Source: BTQM01 sp036985875
Lineage (GTDB): Bacteria > Patescibacteriota > Minisyncoccia > Phycocordibacterales > UBA1539
Direction of reading: 5' to 3'
Assembly: GCA_036985875.1 (NCBI GenBank)
Contig: BTQM01000030.1
Location: forward strand, 1 to 9,414
Length of the DNA: 9,414 bases
Shown here: in pieces, positions 1-5,287 of the stretch
Layout: every line of letters starts with the position of its first letter
Position numbering within the stretch: the first letter of the stretch is position 1
Made by a program: the position numbers and the translations under genes
The notes under the pieces: generated by a model
What the model was told of the DNA's origin: nothing
Databases searched by the model: none
Seen by the model: the letters and a program-made list of their open reading frames with translations, nothing else

Positions 1-205
1 CAGTGTCTTCGTACAGCACGCGAATATCTCCCGTTACATTTATACTTCTGTAACAAGTGTACTCACCGTGGAGGGCGTGATTGTTCAAAATAGGGTCCGA
101 TGGATTTTTTATAAAAATACTGATTTTTTCTTCGAATTTTTTCTTTTCACCAGTCCTTAGTTTTTGGAATTGCTTTTTGAACTTTTTAGAATAGATTATT
201 ATCAT
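1..205 (-). CDS. RelE/YafQ-like mRNA interferase toxin, C-terminus beyond window edge
   Basis: The minus strand is open from an ATG at 205-203 to the window edge, giving 68 codons with no stop. The N-terminus is lysine-rich (IYSKKFKKQFQKL, residues 4-16). A conserved-looking block follows: NPSDPILNNHALHGEYTCYRS (34-54), then GDIRVLYED (59-67). The spacing of LNNHxLxGxYxxYRSxxxxGDIRVxY is what I know from RelE/StbE/YafQ-type ribosome-dependent mRNA interferases; H43, H46, R53 and R62 are candidates for functional residues. The start codon overlaps the antitoxin stop in an ATGA arrangement, so translation is probably coupled and the antitoxin is made first. The C-terminal quarter, where this family usually keeps further catalytic residues, lies outside the window, so activity cannot be judged. 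Subfamily (YafQ or another RelE branch) is uncertain; membership in the ParE/RelE superfamily is likely. Confidence 0.82.
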   Translation of the reverse strand, partial: MIIIYSKKFKKQFQKLRTGEKKKFEEKISIFIKNPSDPILNNHALHGEYTCYRSINVTGDIRVLYEDT

Positions 206-477
206 TTTGTTTCCAAACTTTTCATCAAATCTCGTGCATTATCAAATGGACCGGAAATATTTTTCCCTGCTTTATAATCCCCACTTGCCTGTTTAAGCAG
301 TTTCTCCACTTCCGGACGCAGTTGCGGAGCGGCGGAAAAACGCACCGATCGGTCGCGGATAAACTCCTTGAGGTACGCATTAACCACCGTGCTTAGCGGC
401 AGGCCGAGGTTGCGTGCGATTTTTTGCGCTTCTTCTTTAACGCCCTCATCTGTTTTTATGTGTATGACTGTTTTCAT
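202..477 (-). CDS. RelB/DinJ-like ribbon-helix-helix antitoxin
   Basis: This 91-aa protein has an N-terminal ribbon-helix-helix region: beta strand TVIHIKTD (3-10), helix EGVKEEAQKIARNLG (11-25), then LPLSTVVNAYLKEFI (26-40). That arrangement is typical of RelB/DinJ antitoxins, which bind DNA as dimers and neutralise the cognate toxin with a charged C-terminal tail (here residues ~50-91). The toxin gene follows directly with a 4-nt overlap. I chose the ATG at 477-475 rather than the in-frame ATG at 513. The upstream ATG lies inside a near-consensus promoter (TTGACA, 16-nt spacer, TATACT), and MKTVIHIKTDE matches the usual family start. Only 8 nt separate the -10 element from this ATG, so the mRNA is probably leaderless. 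Autoregulation by the antitoxin or antitoxin-toxin complex is usual for the family and is inferred here. Confidence 0.85.
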   Translation of the reverse strand: MKTVIHIKTDEGVKEEAQKIARNLGLPLSTVVNAYLKEFIRDRSVRFSAAPQLRPEVEKLLKQASGDYKAGKNISGPFDNARDLMKSLETK

Positions 478-485
478 ATAACCAA

Positions 486-513
486 AGTATATACAATGGT
501 TACATATTGTCAA
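486..513 (-). promoter_or_regulatory. Promoter and probable operator of the toxin-antitoxin operon
   Basis: On the minus strand TTGACA (513-508) is followed after 16 nt by TATACT (491-486), and the antitoxin ATG begins at 477. Inverted repeats overlap the promoter: ACAAT (493-497) pairs with ATTGT (506-510), and a CAATTG palindrome sits at 511-516. These are plausible binding sites for the ribbon-helix-helix antitoxin. The promoter match is direct; the operator role is inferred. Confidence 0.75.
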
Positions 514-540
514 TTGTTAATAATAGGTGTCAGGAACCCC

Positions 541-564
541 TTCTTCAAACCAAAATGGTGCGTG
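541..564. repeat. 24-nt direct repeat, copy 1
   Basis: This 24-nt stretch is identical to 1033-1056. Its core includes ACCAAAATGGTGCGTG, in which ACCA/TGGT can pair around AAA. Weaker similarity continues for about 18 nt downstream (11 of 18 positions, by eye). It sits between the antitoxin promoter and the small gene at 684-959. The two copies bracket that gene in the same orientation. It could be the end of an old mobile or MITE-like element, or a dispersed repeat; no transposase or target duplication is visible. Confidence 0.75.
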
Positions 565-619
565 GAAACAAGATAGGGACAGGGAAAAATTTTACCCACG
601 AGCGATTCGCGAAACACGG

Positions 620-670
620 AAAACGGCGAGAGGTATTTCGTGAGAAATACCTCTCGCCGTTTTTATTTTT
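620..670. terminator. Intrinsic terminator, 20-bp perfect stem
   Basis: A perfect 20-bp inverted repeat (620-639 with 644-663) encloses a GTGA loop. The GC-rich part is ACGGCGAGAGG and the outer pairs are A-T. On the plus strand it runs into TTTTTATTTTT. On the minus strand the stem is followed by TTTTCC only. It lies 14 nt beyond the stop of the minus-strand gene 684-959, so it probably ends that transcript, and it may work in both directions. The stem is unusually long and perfect for a terminator. Confidence 0.8.
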
Positions 671-683
671 TAACCAAACAACA

Positions 684-959
684 TCAGAGCCTGCTCCCTA
701 GGACTTCTTCCAGTATATTTATTTTAGATTCTTCCAGGCTGTGTTTACTTTTATTCTTACGCATCCAAGAGATACCCTCTTTCAGTTCTTTTGCGTCAAT
801 GCCGCGTGCAGTGTCGCTTGATGCTTCCATGTCTCCGCGAAACACCATAGTGCTGTCGTTGATCTCACTATCGTTAAAACCCCGAGCACGCAATGATGCT
901 TTGGCTTTCCGAAACTCCTCAGGACCTATATATTTACGACTTGAACCAAAAAATCCCAT
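684..959 (-). CDS. Small soluble protein of unknown function (91 aa)
   Basis: I do not recognise a named family. The 91-aa product starts MGFFGSSRKYIGPEEF, is mostly charged, and has no membrane segment or cysteine. Helix-prone stretches are EEFRKAKASLRARGF (14-28), KELKEGISWMRKNKS (57-71) and EESKINILEEVL (76-87). The frame is open 44 codons further upstream, but I place the start at 959. There the minus strand reads TGG-TATACT-7 nt-ATG, an extended -10 element, and the upstream extension is hydrophobic, unrelated in character and overlaps the repeat copy at 1033-1056. With so short a leader the mRNA is probably leaderless. A strong hairpin terminator follows the stop. It is likely a real gene because promoter, frame and terminator agree, but function is unknown. 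Confidence 0.65.
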   Translation of the reverse strand: MGFFGSSRKYIGPEEFRKAKASLRARGFNDSEINDSTMVFRGDMEASSDTARGIDAKELKEGISWMRKNKSKHSLEESKINILEEVLGSRL

Positions 960-966
960 TACAATC

Positions 967-975
967 AGTATACCA
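967..975 (-). promoter_or_regulatory. Extended -10 promoter of the 684-959 gene
   Basis: The minus strand reads TGGTATACT (975-967), an extended -10 match (TGn plus 5 of 6 to TATAAT). Seven nucleotides separate it from the ATG at 959. No good -35 hexamer is visible; CTTAAT lies at the right distance but is poor, which is common for extended -10 promoters. Confidence 0.6.
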
Positions 976-1032
976 TTCAAGGGAAAAACATTAAGGTAGA
1001 AAAGAAGAAAAGGAAAAGGGGTTAGCCACCTT

Positions 1033-1056
1033 TTCTTCAAACCAAAATGGTGCGTG
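1033..1056. repeat. 24-nt direct repeat, copy 2
   Basis: This stretch is identical over 24 nt to 541-564 and in the same orientation, 492 nt away. A related but diverged segment continues rightward to about 1074. It lies upstream of the promoter of the 684-959 gene. Confidence 0.75.
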
Positions 1057-1082
1057 AGGACAAAATGGGGGGAGTGGTATGG

Positions 1083-1108
1083 TTCGGACATCGGATGTCC
1101 GAATTTTT
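1083..1108 (+). repeat. Short hairpin with T-run, first of a related pair
   Basis: TTCGGACAT (1083-1091) and ATGTCCGAA (1095-1103) form a perfect 9-bp stem with a CGG loop, followed by TTTTT (1104-1108). It looks like a small plus-strand terminator, but no plus-strand gene lies before it. Its core stem is the same as that of the hairpin at 1121-1137 except for one compensating base pair. Confidence 0.6.
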
Positions 1109-1120
1109 GTTATCAAATGA

Positions 1121-1137
1121 CGGACGTGCGACGTCCG
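1121..1137. repeat. Short hairpin, second of a related pair
   Basis: CGGACGT (1121-1127) pairs with ACGTCCG (1131-1137) around a GCG loop. Compared with the stem at 1085-1101 (CGGACAT/ATGTCCG), one A-T pair has become G-C with pairing kept. The centres are 36 nt apart. Confidence 0.6.
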
Positions 1138-1180
1138 CCATAAACAATGTTTGCAAAAAGAAGATGCTAGCTTGCCATGG

Positions 1181-1212
1181 AAAATATTAAGAGCCGAGCT
1201 CTTAATATTTTT
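1181..1212 (+). terminator. Terminator-like hairpin upstream of the M42 promoter
   Basis: AAAATATTAAGAGC (1181-1194) and its perfect complement (1198-1211) form a 14-bp stem with a CGA loop, and the 3' side ends in five Ts (1208-1212). It ends 31 nt before the -35 element of the M42 gene. It may insulate that promoter from upstream transcription; no upstream plus-strand gene is visible. Confidence 0.55.
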
Positions 1213-1243
1213 GCGTGCTACACCCTCATCAAAATACGGTACT

Positions 1244-1301
1244 TTGACATAATCATAATAAAATGCTATAAGAGTCCCAGATTGCAAGCAATATATAGGA
1301 G
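1244..1301 (+). promoter_or_regulatory. Promoter and ribosome binding site of the M42 peptidase gene
   Basis: TTGACA (1244-1249) is a perfect -35 element, followed after 17 nt by TATAAG (1267-1272), with TGC just before the -10. Transcription would start near 1279. AGGAG at 1297-1301 lies 8 nt before the GTG at 1310 and fixes that start. Unlike many neighbours, this gene therefore has a conventional leader of about 30 nt. Confidence 0.85.
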
Positions 1302-1309
1302 TATCTAAG

Positions 1310-2374
1310 GTGAACAGAAGACAGGTTAGTTTTTTGGAAAGATTGATGGGAAAGATGTCTCCGTCGGGATTTGAGGAAGATGCGGCGCGTGTTTGGAGAG
1401 ATGAGGCAAAAAAATTTACCAAAGATGTTTACTCGGATACTCACGGCAACTCATTCGCTGTTATTAATCCGAATGGCAGTCCGAAAGTAATGCTCGCGGG
1501 GCACATCGATGAGATTGGGTTGATGGTCACATACATTGACGATAGCGGATATCTTTATTTTACCGGTATCGGCGGATGGGATACCCAAGTGTTGCCCGGC
1601 CAACGCGTAAACATCAAAACCGGGACGGGGTTGGTATCCGGAGTGATAGGCCGACGGCCTATCCATCTGCTGTCAGTGGAGGAAAGAAAAAAGGTTGTTG
1701 AGTTCAGCGACCTCTGGATAGACATAGGCGCGAAAAATAAAGAGGATGCCTCTACGATCGTCAGCATCGGCGATCCAGCCGTCATACAATACGGTATGGA
1801 AAGTTTGATGAACAACATGTTGGTGGGCCGCGGTTTTGATGACAGGATAGGGGCTTACGTTGTCCTTGAAGCATTGAGGCTTTTGTCTGAAATGGGTGCG
1901 GATATGGCGGTATATGCGGTTGCCACCGCGCAGGAAGAGATAGGAACCCGCGGAGCCAAAACTAGCGTTTATGGGATCAACCCGGATATCGGAATAGCGG
2001 TTGATGTGGGTTTTGCCACAGACACACCGGGAGCGCTTGTCGATAAGAAGAAGGTTGGTGATATCAAAATGGGAGAAGGCCCTGTTATTGTTCGCGGAGC
2101 GAATATCAACCCCGTTTTATTTGAAATGTTCACCAAAACAGCCGAGAGTGAGCGTATTCCTTTTCAGGTGGAGGCCTGCCCAGGAGTAACAGGTACGGAC
2201 GCGAGAGATATCCAGGCGACTCGTCAGGGCGTTCCGACTGCACTAATAGGCATTCCCAATCGGTATATGCATTCTCCTTGCGAGTTGATCCATTTGCATG
2301 ACGTGGACCATGCGTCTAAATTAATAGCGCATACGGTTCTCATGTCAAAAGATACAGACTTTCGTATATCTTGA
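1310..2374 (+). CDS. M42 family glutamyl/TET-type metalloaminopeptidase
   Basis: The 354-aa product has the full M42 pattern. These enzymes are cytosolic di-metal aminopeptidases, often 12-subunit tetrahedral shells, that trim peptides left by larger proteases. Visible ligands and catalytic residues: H65 in AGHIDEIG, the aspartate pair D177-D178 in GRGFDDRIG (one bridges the metals), the E209-E210 pair in QEEIGTRGA (base and ligand), D232 in AVDVGFA, and H321 in YMHSP. Residues ~70-165 form the inserted PDZ-like/dimerisation domain (GGWDTQVLPGQRV, then GVIGRRPIH). Length fits the family (about 340-360 aa). The GTG start is supported by an AGGAG 8 nt upstream and a consensus promoter. A strong terminator follows 22 nt after the TGA stop, so it is transcribed alone. 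Exact substrate preference cannot be read from the sequence; some relatives are annotated as endoglucanases, which is a historical misnomer. Confidence 0.93.
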   Translation: MNRRQVSFLERLMGKMSPSGFEEDAARVWRDEAKKFTKDVYSDTHGNSFAVINPNGSPKVMLAGHIDEIGLMVTYIDDSGYLYFTGIGGWDTQVLPGQRVNIKTGTGLVSGVIGRRPIHLLSVEERKKVVEFSDLWIDIGAKNKEDASTIVSIGDPAVIQYGMESLMNNMLVGRGFDDRIGAYVVLEALRLLSEMGADMAVYAVATAQEEIGTRGAKTSVYGINPDIGIAVDVGFATDTPGALVDKKKVGDIKMGEGPVIVRGANINPVLFEMFTKTAESERIPFQVEACPGVTGTDARDIQATRQGVPTALIGIPNRYMHSPCELIHLHDVDHASKLIAHTVLMSKDTDFRIS

Positions 2375-2396
2375 ATTGGAAAGATGATGCGAGTTT

Positions 2397-2435
2397 AGTC
2401 CCCAAGCCATAATATTCAGGCTTGGGGACTTTTTT
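2397..2435 (+). terminator. Intrinsic terminator of the M42 gene
   Basis: A perfect 12-bp stem (2397-2408 with 2419-2430), core GTCCCCAAGCC, encloses a 10-nt AT-rich loop. It is followed by an uninterrupted T-run to 2435. It starts 22 nt after the peptidase stop. Confidence 0.92.
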
Positions 2436-2538
2436 GTTTAATGATATATTGCACTGCTTCACGTATTTATTTTTGTTTTTTAAAGAACCACACCTGAATT
2501 CTACGGGAAGTATCGCGTACTTCTTTCAAAGTGCGGTA

Positions 2539-2567
2539 TTATCAGCCGGCGGTAAAGCTGATATCAT
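2539..2567 (+). promoter_or_regulatory. Putative promoter of the serine protease gene, overlapped by an inverted repeat
   Basis: TTATCA (2539-2544, 4 of 6 to the -35 consensus), a 17-nt spacer and TATCAT (2562-2567) would start transcription at about 2574, which is the start codon. The inverted repeat TATCAGC/GCTGATA (2540-2546 and 2557-2563, 10-nt loop) spans the spacer and could be an operator. The match is moderate. Confidence 0.45.
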
Positions 2568-2573
2568 ATTAGT

Positions 2574-3584
2574 ATGAGATCTATGGGGCCAAACGACCAA
2601 AAAGGTTTTGTTCAAATACCGGTGTTGATCGCTGTTTTTGCAACGATAGCGCTTCTCGGTGCCGCCGGCTACGGTGGGTTTTGGGGGTATGGACAATACA
2701 AAACAGGACAACAAGAAAAAGAGCAACGGCTCCAGGAATATCAGGAATTACTGACCGCCCAGCAGAAGGCGCTGGAGGAAACGAGCGAGGAACTCAAAAA
2801 ATTAAAAACGGAAAGCGAAGAGAGAACAAAAGAGATAGAAGACAACCTTGAGGCGGAAAAAGCGAAGAGGATAGATGCGGAAAGAAAAACGGCAACGCGG
2901 GAAAACGCGGCTCAGCAAAGAATTGATGAGCTGGAAAATAAGTTGTCTCGATCGCAAGTAAGCCTAGCGGACATTATCGGAGGGTGGCGTCCAATAATAG
3001 CCCGCGTTGAGTGTGATTTCCGGTATTCTACCGGCGCGAGCTATCTCAAACAAGGAGGGTCCGGGGTTATTGTAGGATATAGGGATGGTACGATATCGGT
3101 TCTTACCAGCAAGCACATCACCCAAGATGCCCAAGGATACAAGCCGTATCTTTGCAATGTTAGCTTACCCGAGGACAATGGCAGCAGTATTCCTGTTTAC
3201 GGCAACACTTCCATTGGGTGGCCGACAAACAGCGAATATGATTTTGCCGACCTGTTCATAGACAACCCAAGCCAGTATGTGAGAGATCTCGCATCCCCGG
3301 GCTTTGCCGTATGTGAGGGAAAAGCGGCGATAGGGGAAAGCGTAGTGATTTTGGGGTATCCCAGCATTGGCTCGCAGACCGGCATTACCGCGACAGAGGG
3401 AATAATCTCCGGTTATGACGGTGACTACTACATAACCTCCGCGAAAGTGGAGCGGGGAAACTCCGGCGGCGCCGCAATATCAGTGAAGGGCAATTGCTAT
3501 CTGGGCATTCCCACCCTCGTCCGAACCGGACAGATAGAATCGCTGGCAAGGATCCTGGACACAAAAATAATGTTCACCAAGTAG
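2574..3584 (+). CDS. Membrane-anchored coiled-coil trypsin-like serine protease
   Basis: The 336-aa protein has three parts. Residues 9-36 hold a single membrane segment (QKGFVQIPVLIAVF onward). Residues ~43-128 are a highly charged E/K/Q-rich coiled coil. Residues ~138-336 are a chymotrypsin/HtrA-like fold with a complete triad: H181 in LTSKHIT, D223 in YDFADL and S297 in ERGNSGGAA. Four cysteines (147, 194, 247, 308) lie only in the protease domain, consistent with disulfides outside the cytoplasm. No PDZ domain follows, unlike DegP/HtrA. The protease is therefore probably displayed on the outer face on a coiled-coil stalk. Its KGF start resembles a prepilin leader, but proline stands where glutamate +5 is usual. 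No ribosome binding site precedes ATG 2574; ATG 2583 is an alternative start. A terminator follows. The substrate is unknown; the protein could also mainly bind rather than cleave. Confidence 0.85.
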   Translation: MRSMGPNDQKGFVQIPVLIAVFATIALLGAAGYGGFWGYGQYKTGQQEKEQRLQEYQELLTAQQKALEETSEELKKLKTESEERTKEIEDNLEAEKAKRIDAERKTATRENAAQQRIDELENKLSRSQVSLADIIGGWRPIIARVECDFRYSTGASYLKQGGSGVIVGYRDGTISVLTSKHITQDAQGYKPYLCNVSLPEDNGSSIPVYGNTSIGWPTNSEYDFADLFIDNPSQYVRDLASPGFAVCEGKAAIGESVVILGYPSIGSQTGITATEGIISGYDGDYYITSAKVERGNSGGAAISVKGNCYLGIPTLVRTGQIESLARILDTKIMFTK

Positions 3585-3610
3585 GCCCTAGGGCAGAAAA
3601 TTATAAAAAG

Positions 3611-3640
3611 AAAACCGGCAACTATGATGTTGCCGGTTTT
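3611..3640. terminator. Bidirectional terminator between convergent genes
   Basis: AAAACCGGCAAC (3611-3622) and GTTGCCGGTTTT (3629-3640) form a perfect 12-bp stem with a TATGAT loop. The A-tract and T-tract flank the GC core on both sides, so it can end both the plus-strand serine protease transcript and the minus-strand M50 transcript. Confidence 0.9.
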
Positions 3641-3663
3641 GTTAGTGTCTCCGGGACCCTGTT

Positions 3664-4461
3664 CTAGAAAATCCTTACAAAATCGGAAGTAATTGCCCAG
3701 AGAATGAGACCCAAGAACATATATCCTGATACGGTAGTAAAAACAGAGCCGATGCGTTTCATCCCGATGCTTCTAAGAAAGGCGTTAACGCTCTGCCCCC
3801 CATCAAGAGGAAACAAGGGAAGCATGTTCATGGCGCCGATCGCACCAGAGAATATTGCGGCAAGGTAGATAGCTTTTGGGTAATTAACAGCAAAGTCTCC
3901 GACCAGTTTCCCCATACCGATAGGACCCATTACTGCGTTAGTTGGGTCCTTGAACATCAACCAGGCAGTGAGCACTAGTAGAGCGATACCGGCAATATGC
4001 ATCAGGAAACGGCTGAATAATTTTCTTCCGAAATAAAGACCGAACAAAATGATGAGAGGTACAACGATCTTCATGTTCCACAACACTGCCACAAAGCCAA
4101 GATGGGAAACGGTAAGAATTTGGACGTATAGGAAGAACCCCAAAAGGAGCCCCGCTGCAAACAGAAGATTTGCAAGTGGTCCCGCGCCGTATATATCCGC
4201 CTGTCGGTAATAGGAGAGCCCTTGCATTCTTTTGCCACCTTCTTCGGTGGGCTCTACGAATGCTCCCAGCAGAAGTGGTGTTAGCTGTATGGTCGCTCCG
4301 CCAAAGACCTTTTCCGAACTGAACTTTATTTTCAAGGGAAAAGGAAGCCCAACCGAGAACGTTTTTATAGCGATGCCATATTTCCGCATATAGAGCGCAT
4401 GTCCCAATTCATGAAGAAAAACTGAAAAAATGACAATGAAAACAGTAAGAGTAATTGCCAC
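3664..4461 (-). CDS. M50 family site-2 protease (intramembrane zinc metalloprotease)
   Basis: The 265-aa membrane protein carries the site-2 protease signatures. HELGH (residues 17-21) lies in the first membrane helix and supplies zinc-binding histidines and the catalytic glutamate. GAGPLANLLFA (92-102) is the family's central motif, and NMLPLFPLDGG (212-222) supplies the third ligand, D220. MGPIGMGKLVG (178-188) matches the GPxG segment seen in this family. About six hydrophobic segments are visible and there is no PDZ domain. Members cut transmembrane substrates such as anti-sigma factors or signal-peptide remnants. The frame is open to an ATG at 4572, but I choose the GTG at 4461. AAGGAGG (4474-4468) lies 6 nt before it, and a consensus promoter lies within the would-be extension. 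The gene converges on the serine protease and shares its terminator. Its natural substrate is unknown. Confidence 0.9.
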   Translation of the reverse strand: MAITLTVFIVIFSVFLHELGHALYMRKYGIAIKTFSVGLPFPLKIKFSSEKVFGGATIQLTPLLLGAFVEPTEEGGKRMQGLSYYRQADIYGAGPLANLLFAAGLLLGFFLYVQILTVSHLGFVAVLWNMKIVVPLIILFGLYFGRKLFSRFLMHIAGIALLVLTAWLMFKDPTNAVMGPIGMGKLVGDFAVNYPKAIYLAAIFSGAIGAMNMLPLFPLDGGQSVNAFLRSIGMKRIGSVFTTVSGYMFLGLILWAITSDFVRIF

Positions 4462-4467
4462 TCTGAA

Positions 4468-4474
4468 CCTCCTT
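4468..4474 (-). promoter_or_regulatory. Strong Shine-Dalgarno that fixes the M50 start
   Basis: The minus strand reads AAGGAGG followed by 6 nt and GTG at 4461. This is the best ribosome binding site in the window. It argues against the upstream ATG at 4572, which would add a basic, non-conserved 37-residue N-terminus. Confidence 0.88.
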
Positions 4475-4515
4475 CTGGTTTTTAGCTGCGTATGAACATA
4501 GAAAGAACACTGCCT

Positions 4516-4545
4516 CTTATATATCACGCGGCGTCTTTTTGTCAA
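4516..4545 (-). promoter_or_regulatory. Promoter of the M50 protease gene
   Basis: TTGACA (4545-4540) is a perfect -35 element. The -10 is TATATA (spacer 16) or TATAAG (spacer 18) within 4523-4516. The leader before the GTG would be about 45-50 nt. The site lies downstream of the glycosylase gene on the same strand, so the M50 gene does not depend on the nfo transcript. Confidence 0.8.
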
Positions 4546-4675
4546 CACAACAAGCTCATGAGCAAAGTCCAAAGGTAATTCTTTGCGTAAATGATCGGCT
4601 GCATGAAACGAAGGCTAATTCACCCCTTCTGTTATTTTCAGAGTTTGTCTGGAAACTTGCAAAATATGGAAATTT

Positions 4676-5287
4676 TTAGCTGGAATGAGGTTTTTTGACA
4701 AGCTCCAGCACCTTCGGGATCTTTTTGAAGTCTTCCAAGAGCACCTCGCGCATTGAGCCGTTATAGAGCGCGGCGGCGGGGTGGTAGAGGGCGAAGAAGT
4801 TGCGCCGTCCGAGACCCGCCGTGGTGCGCTTGAGTACTTTGCCGTGCATCTGAGATATTTTCTCTTCGGGGAAGAAGCGCAGGAGTGCGTGCCGCCCCAA
4901 AAGAACGATAAGTTTTGGATCAATGAGCGCCACCTGCTCTTCCAGCCACCCCCTGCACGCTTCCACCTCCTCGGGGAGTGGATCGCGGTTTCCCGGCGGG
5001 CGATATTTTACAACATTGGTTATGTATACGTCTTCGCGCGCCAACCCTATCTCGCGGAGCATCTCTCCCAAAAATTTCCCCGCCGCACCGACGAACGGTT
5101 TTCCCTCAATGTCCTCTTTCTTTCCCGGCGCTTCGCCGATGAACATTATCTCCGCCTCGGCGCTTCCGTCTCCTGGCACCGCTTGGGTCGCCTCTTCGCG
5201 TAAGGTACAGCTACACTGCCTTATCCATCGCGCGTCTATCTCTGCAAGCTTACCTTGTTTATTTTTTTGCTTTTTTTCGGTACTCAT
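4676..5287 (-). CDS. Family-4 uracil-DNA glycosylase with incomplete Fe-S cysteine set
   Basis: The 203-aa enzyme should remove uracil from DNA in the first step of base-excision repair. Motif I is GEAPGKKEDIEGKPFVGAAG (51-70), TNVVKYRPPGNRDP (90-103) follows, and motif II is YHPAAALY (168-175) with H169. These match family-4 (thermostable, Fe-S) glycosylases. Known members hold a 4Fe-4S cluster with four cysteines: CxxC near the N-terminus, one in NVVKCRPP and one about 16 residues later. Here the third is Y95, C111 is kept, and the N-terminal pair is C25-S-C27 instead of CxxC. The cluster may be lost or altered. The ATG at 5287 lies 29 nt inside the end of nfo, and no ribosome binding site is visible, so translational coupling is likely. 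No clear terminator follows the stop. It could accept other damaged bases. Confidence 0.92.
   Translation of the reverse strand: MSTEKKQKNKQGKLAEIDARWIRQCSCTLREEATQAVPGDGSAEAEIMFIGEAPGKKEDIEGKPFVGAAGKFLGEMLREIGLAREDVYITNVVKYRPPGNRDPLPEEVEACRGWLEEQVALIDPKLIVLLGRHALLRFFPEEKISQMHGKVLKRTTAGLGRRNFFALYHPAAALYNGSMREVLLEDFKKIPKVLELVKKPHSS

Larger units (their letters stand above)
960..1309. other. Hairpin-rich intergenic region with no gene
   Basis: These 350 nt hold no convincing coding frame. They contain the divergent promoters of the 684-959 gene and of the M42 peptidase gene, the second copy of the 24-nt repeat (1033-1056), two sequence-related short hairpins (1083-1103 and 1121-1137) and a 14-bp perfect hairpin (1181-1211). 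The minus-strand frames here are shadows that cross these palindromes. Confidence 0.7.

Noticed and set aside
202..513. Longer antitoxin starting at the ATG at 513
   Set aside because: That ATG overlaps the TTGACA promoter element, and the extra 12 residues do not resemble the family; the start at 477 fits both the promoter and homology.
507..701. Plus-strand open frame across 507-701
   Set aside because: It reads through the 24-nt repeat and a 20-bp perfect terminator hairpin, has no promoter or ribosome binding site, and encodes nothing recognisable.
541..1056. CRISPR array
   Set aside because: Only two copies of the 24-nt repeat exist, 492 nt apart, with a gene between them; no regular spacers and no cas genes.
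960..1091. Longer version of the 684-959 protein with a hydrophobic N-terminus
   Set aside because: The extension crosses the 24-nt repeat and the promoter of the gene; its hydrophobicity comes from pyrimidine-rich non-coding DNA.
4462..4572. N-terminal extension of the M50 protease to an ATG at 4572
   Set aside because: A consensus promoter and a strong AAGGAGG lie inside the extension, which places the start at GTG 4461.
4610..4629. Terminator for the nfo-glycosylase operon
   Set aside because: The possible stem GAAGG/CCTTC has only 5 bp and no T-run on the minus strand, too weak to call.
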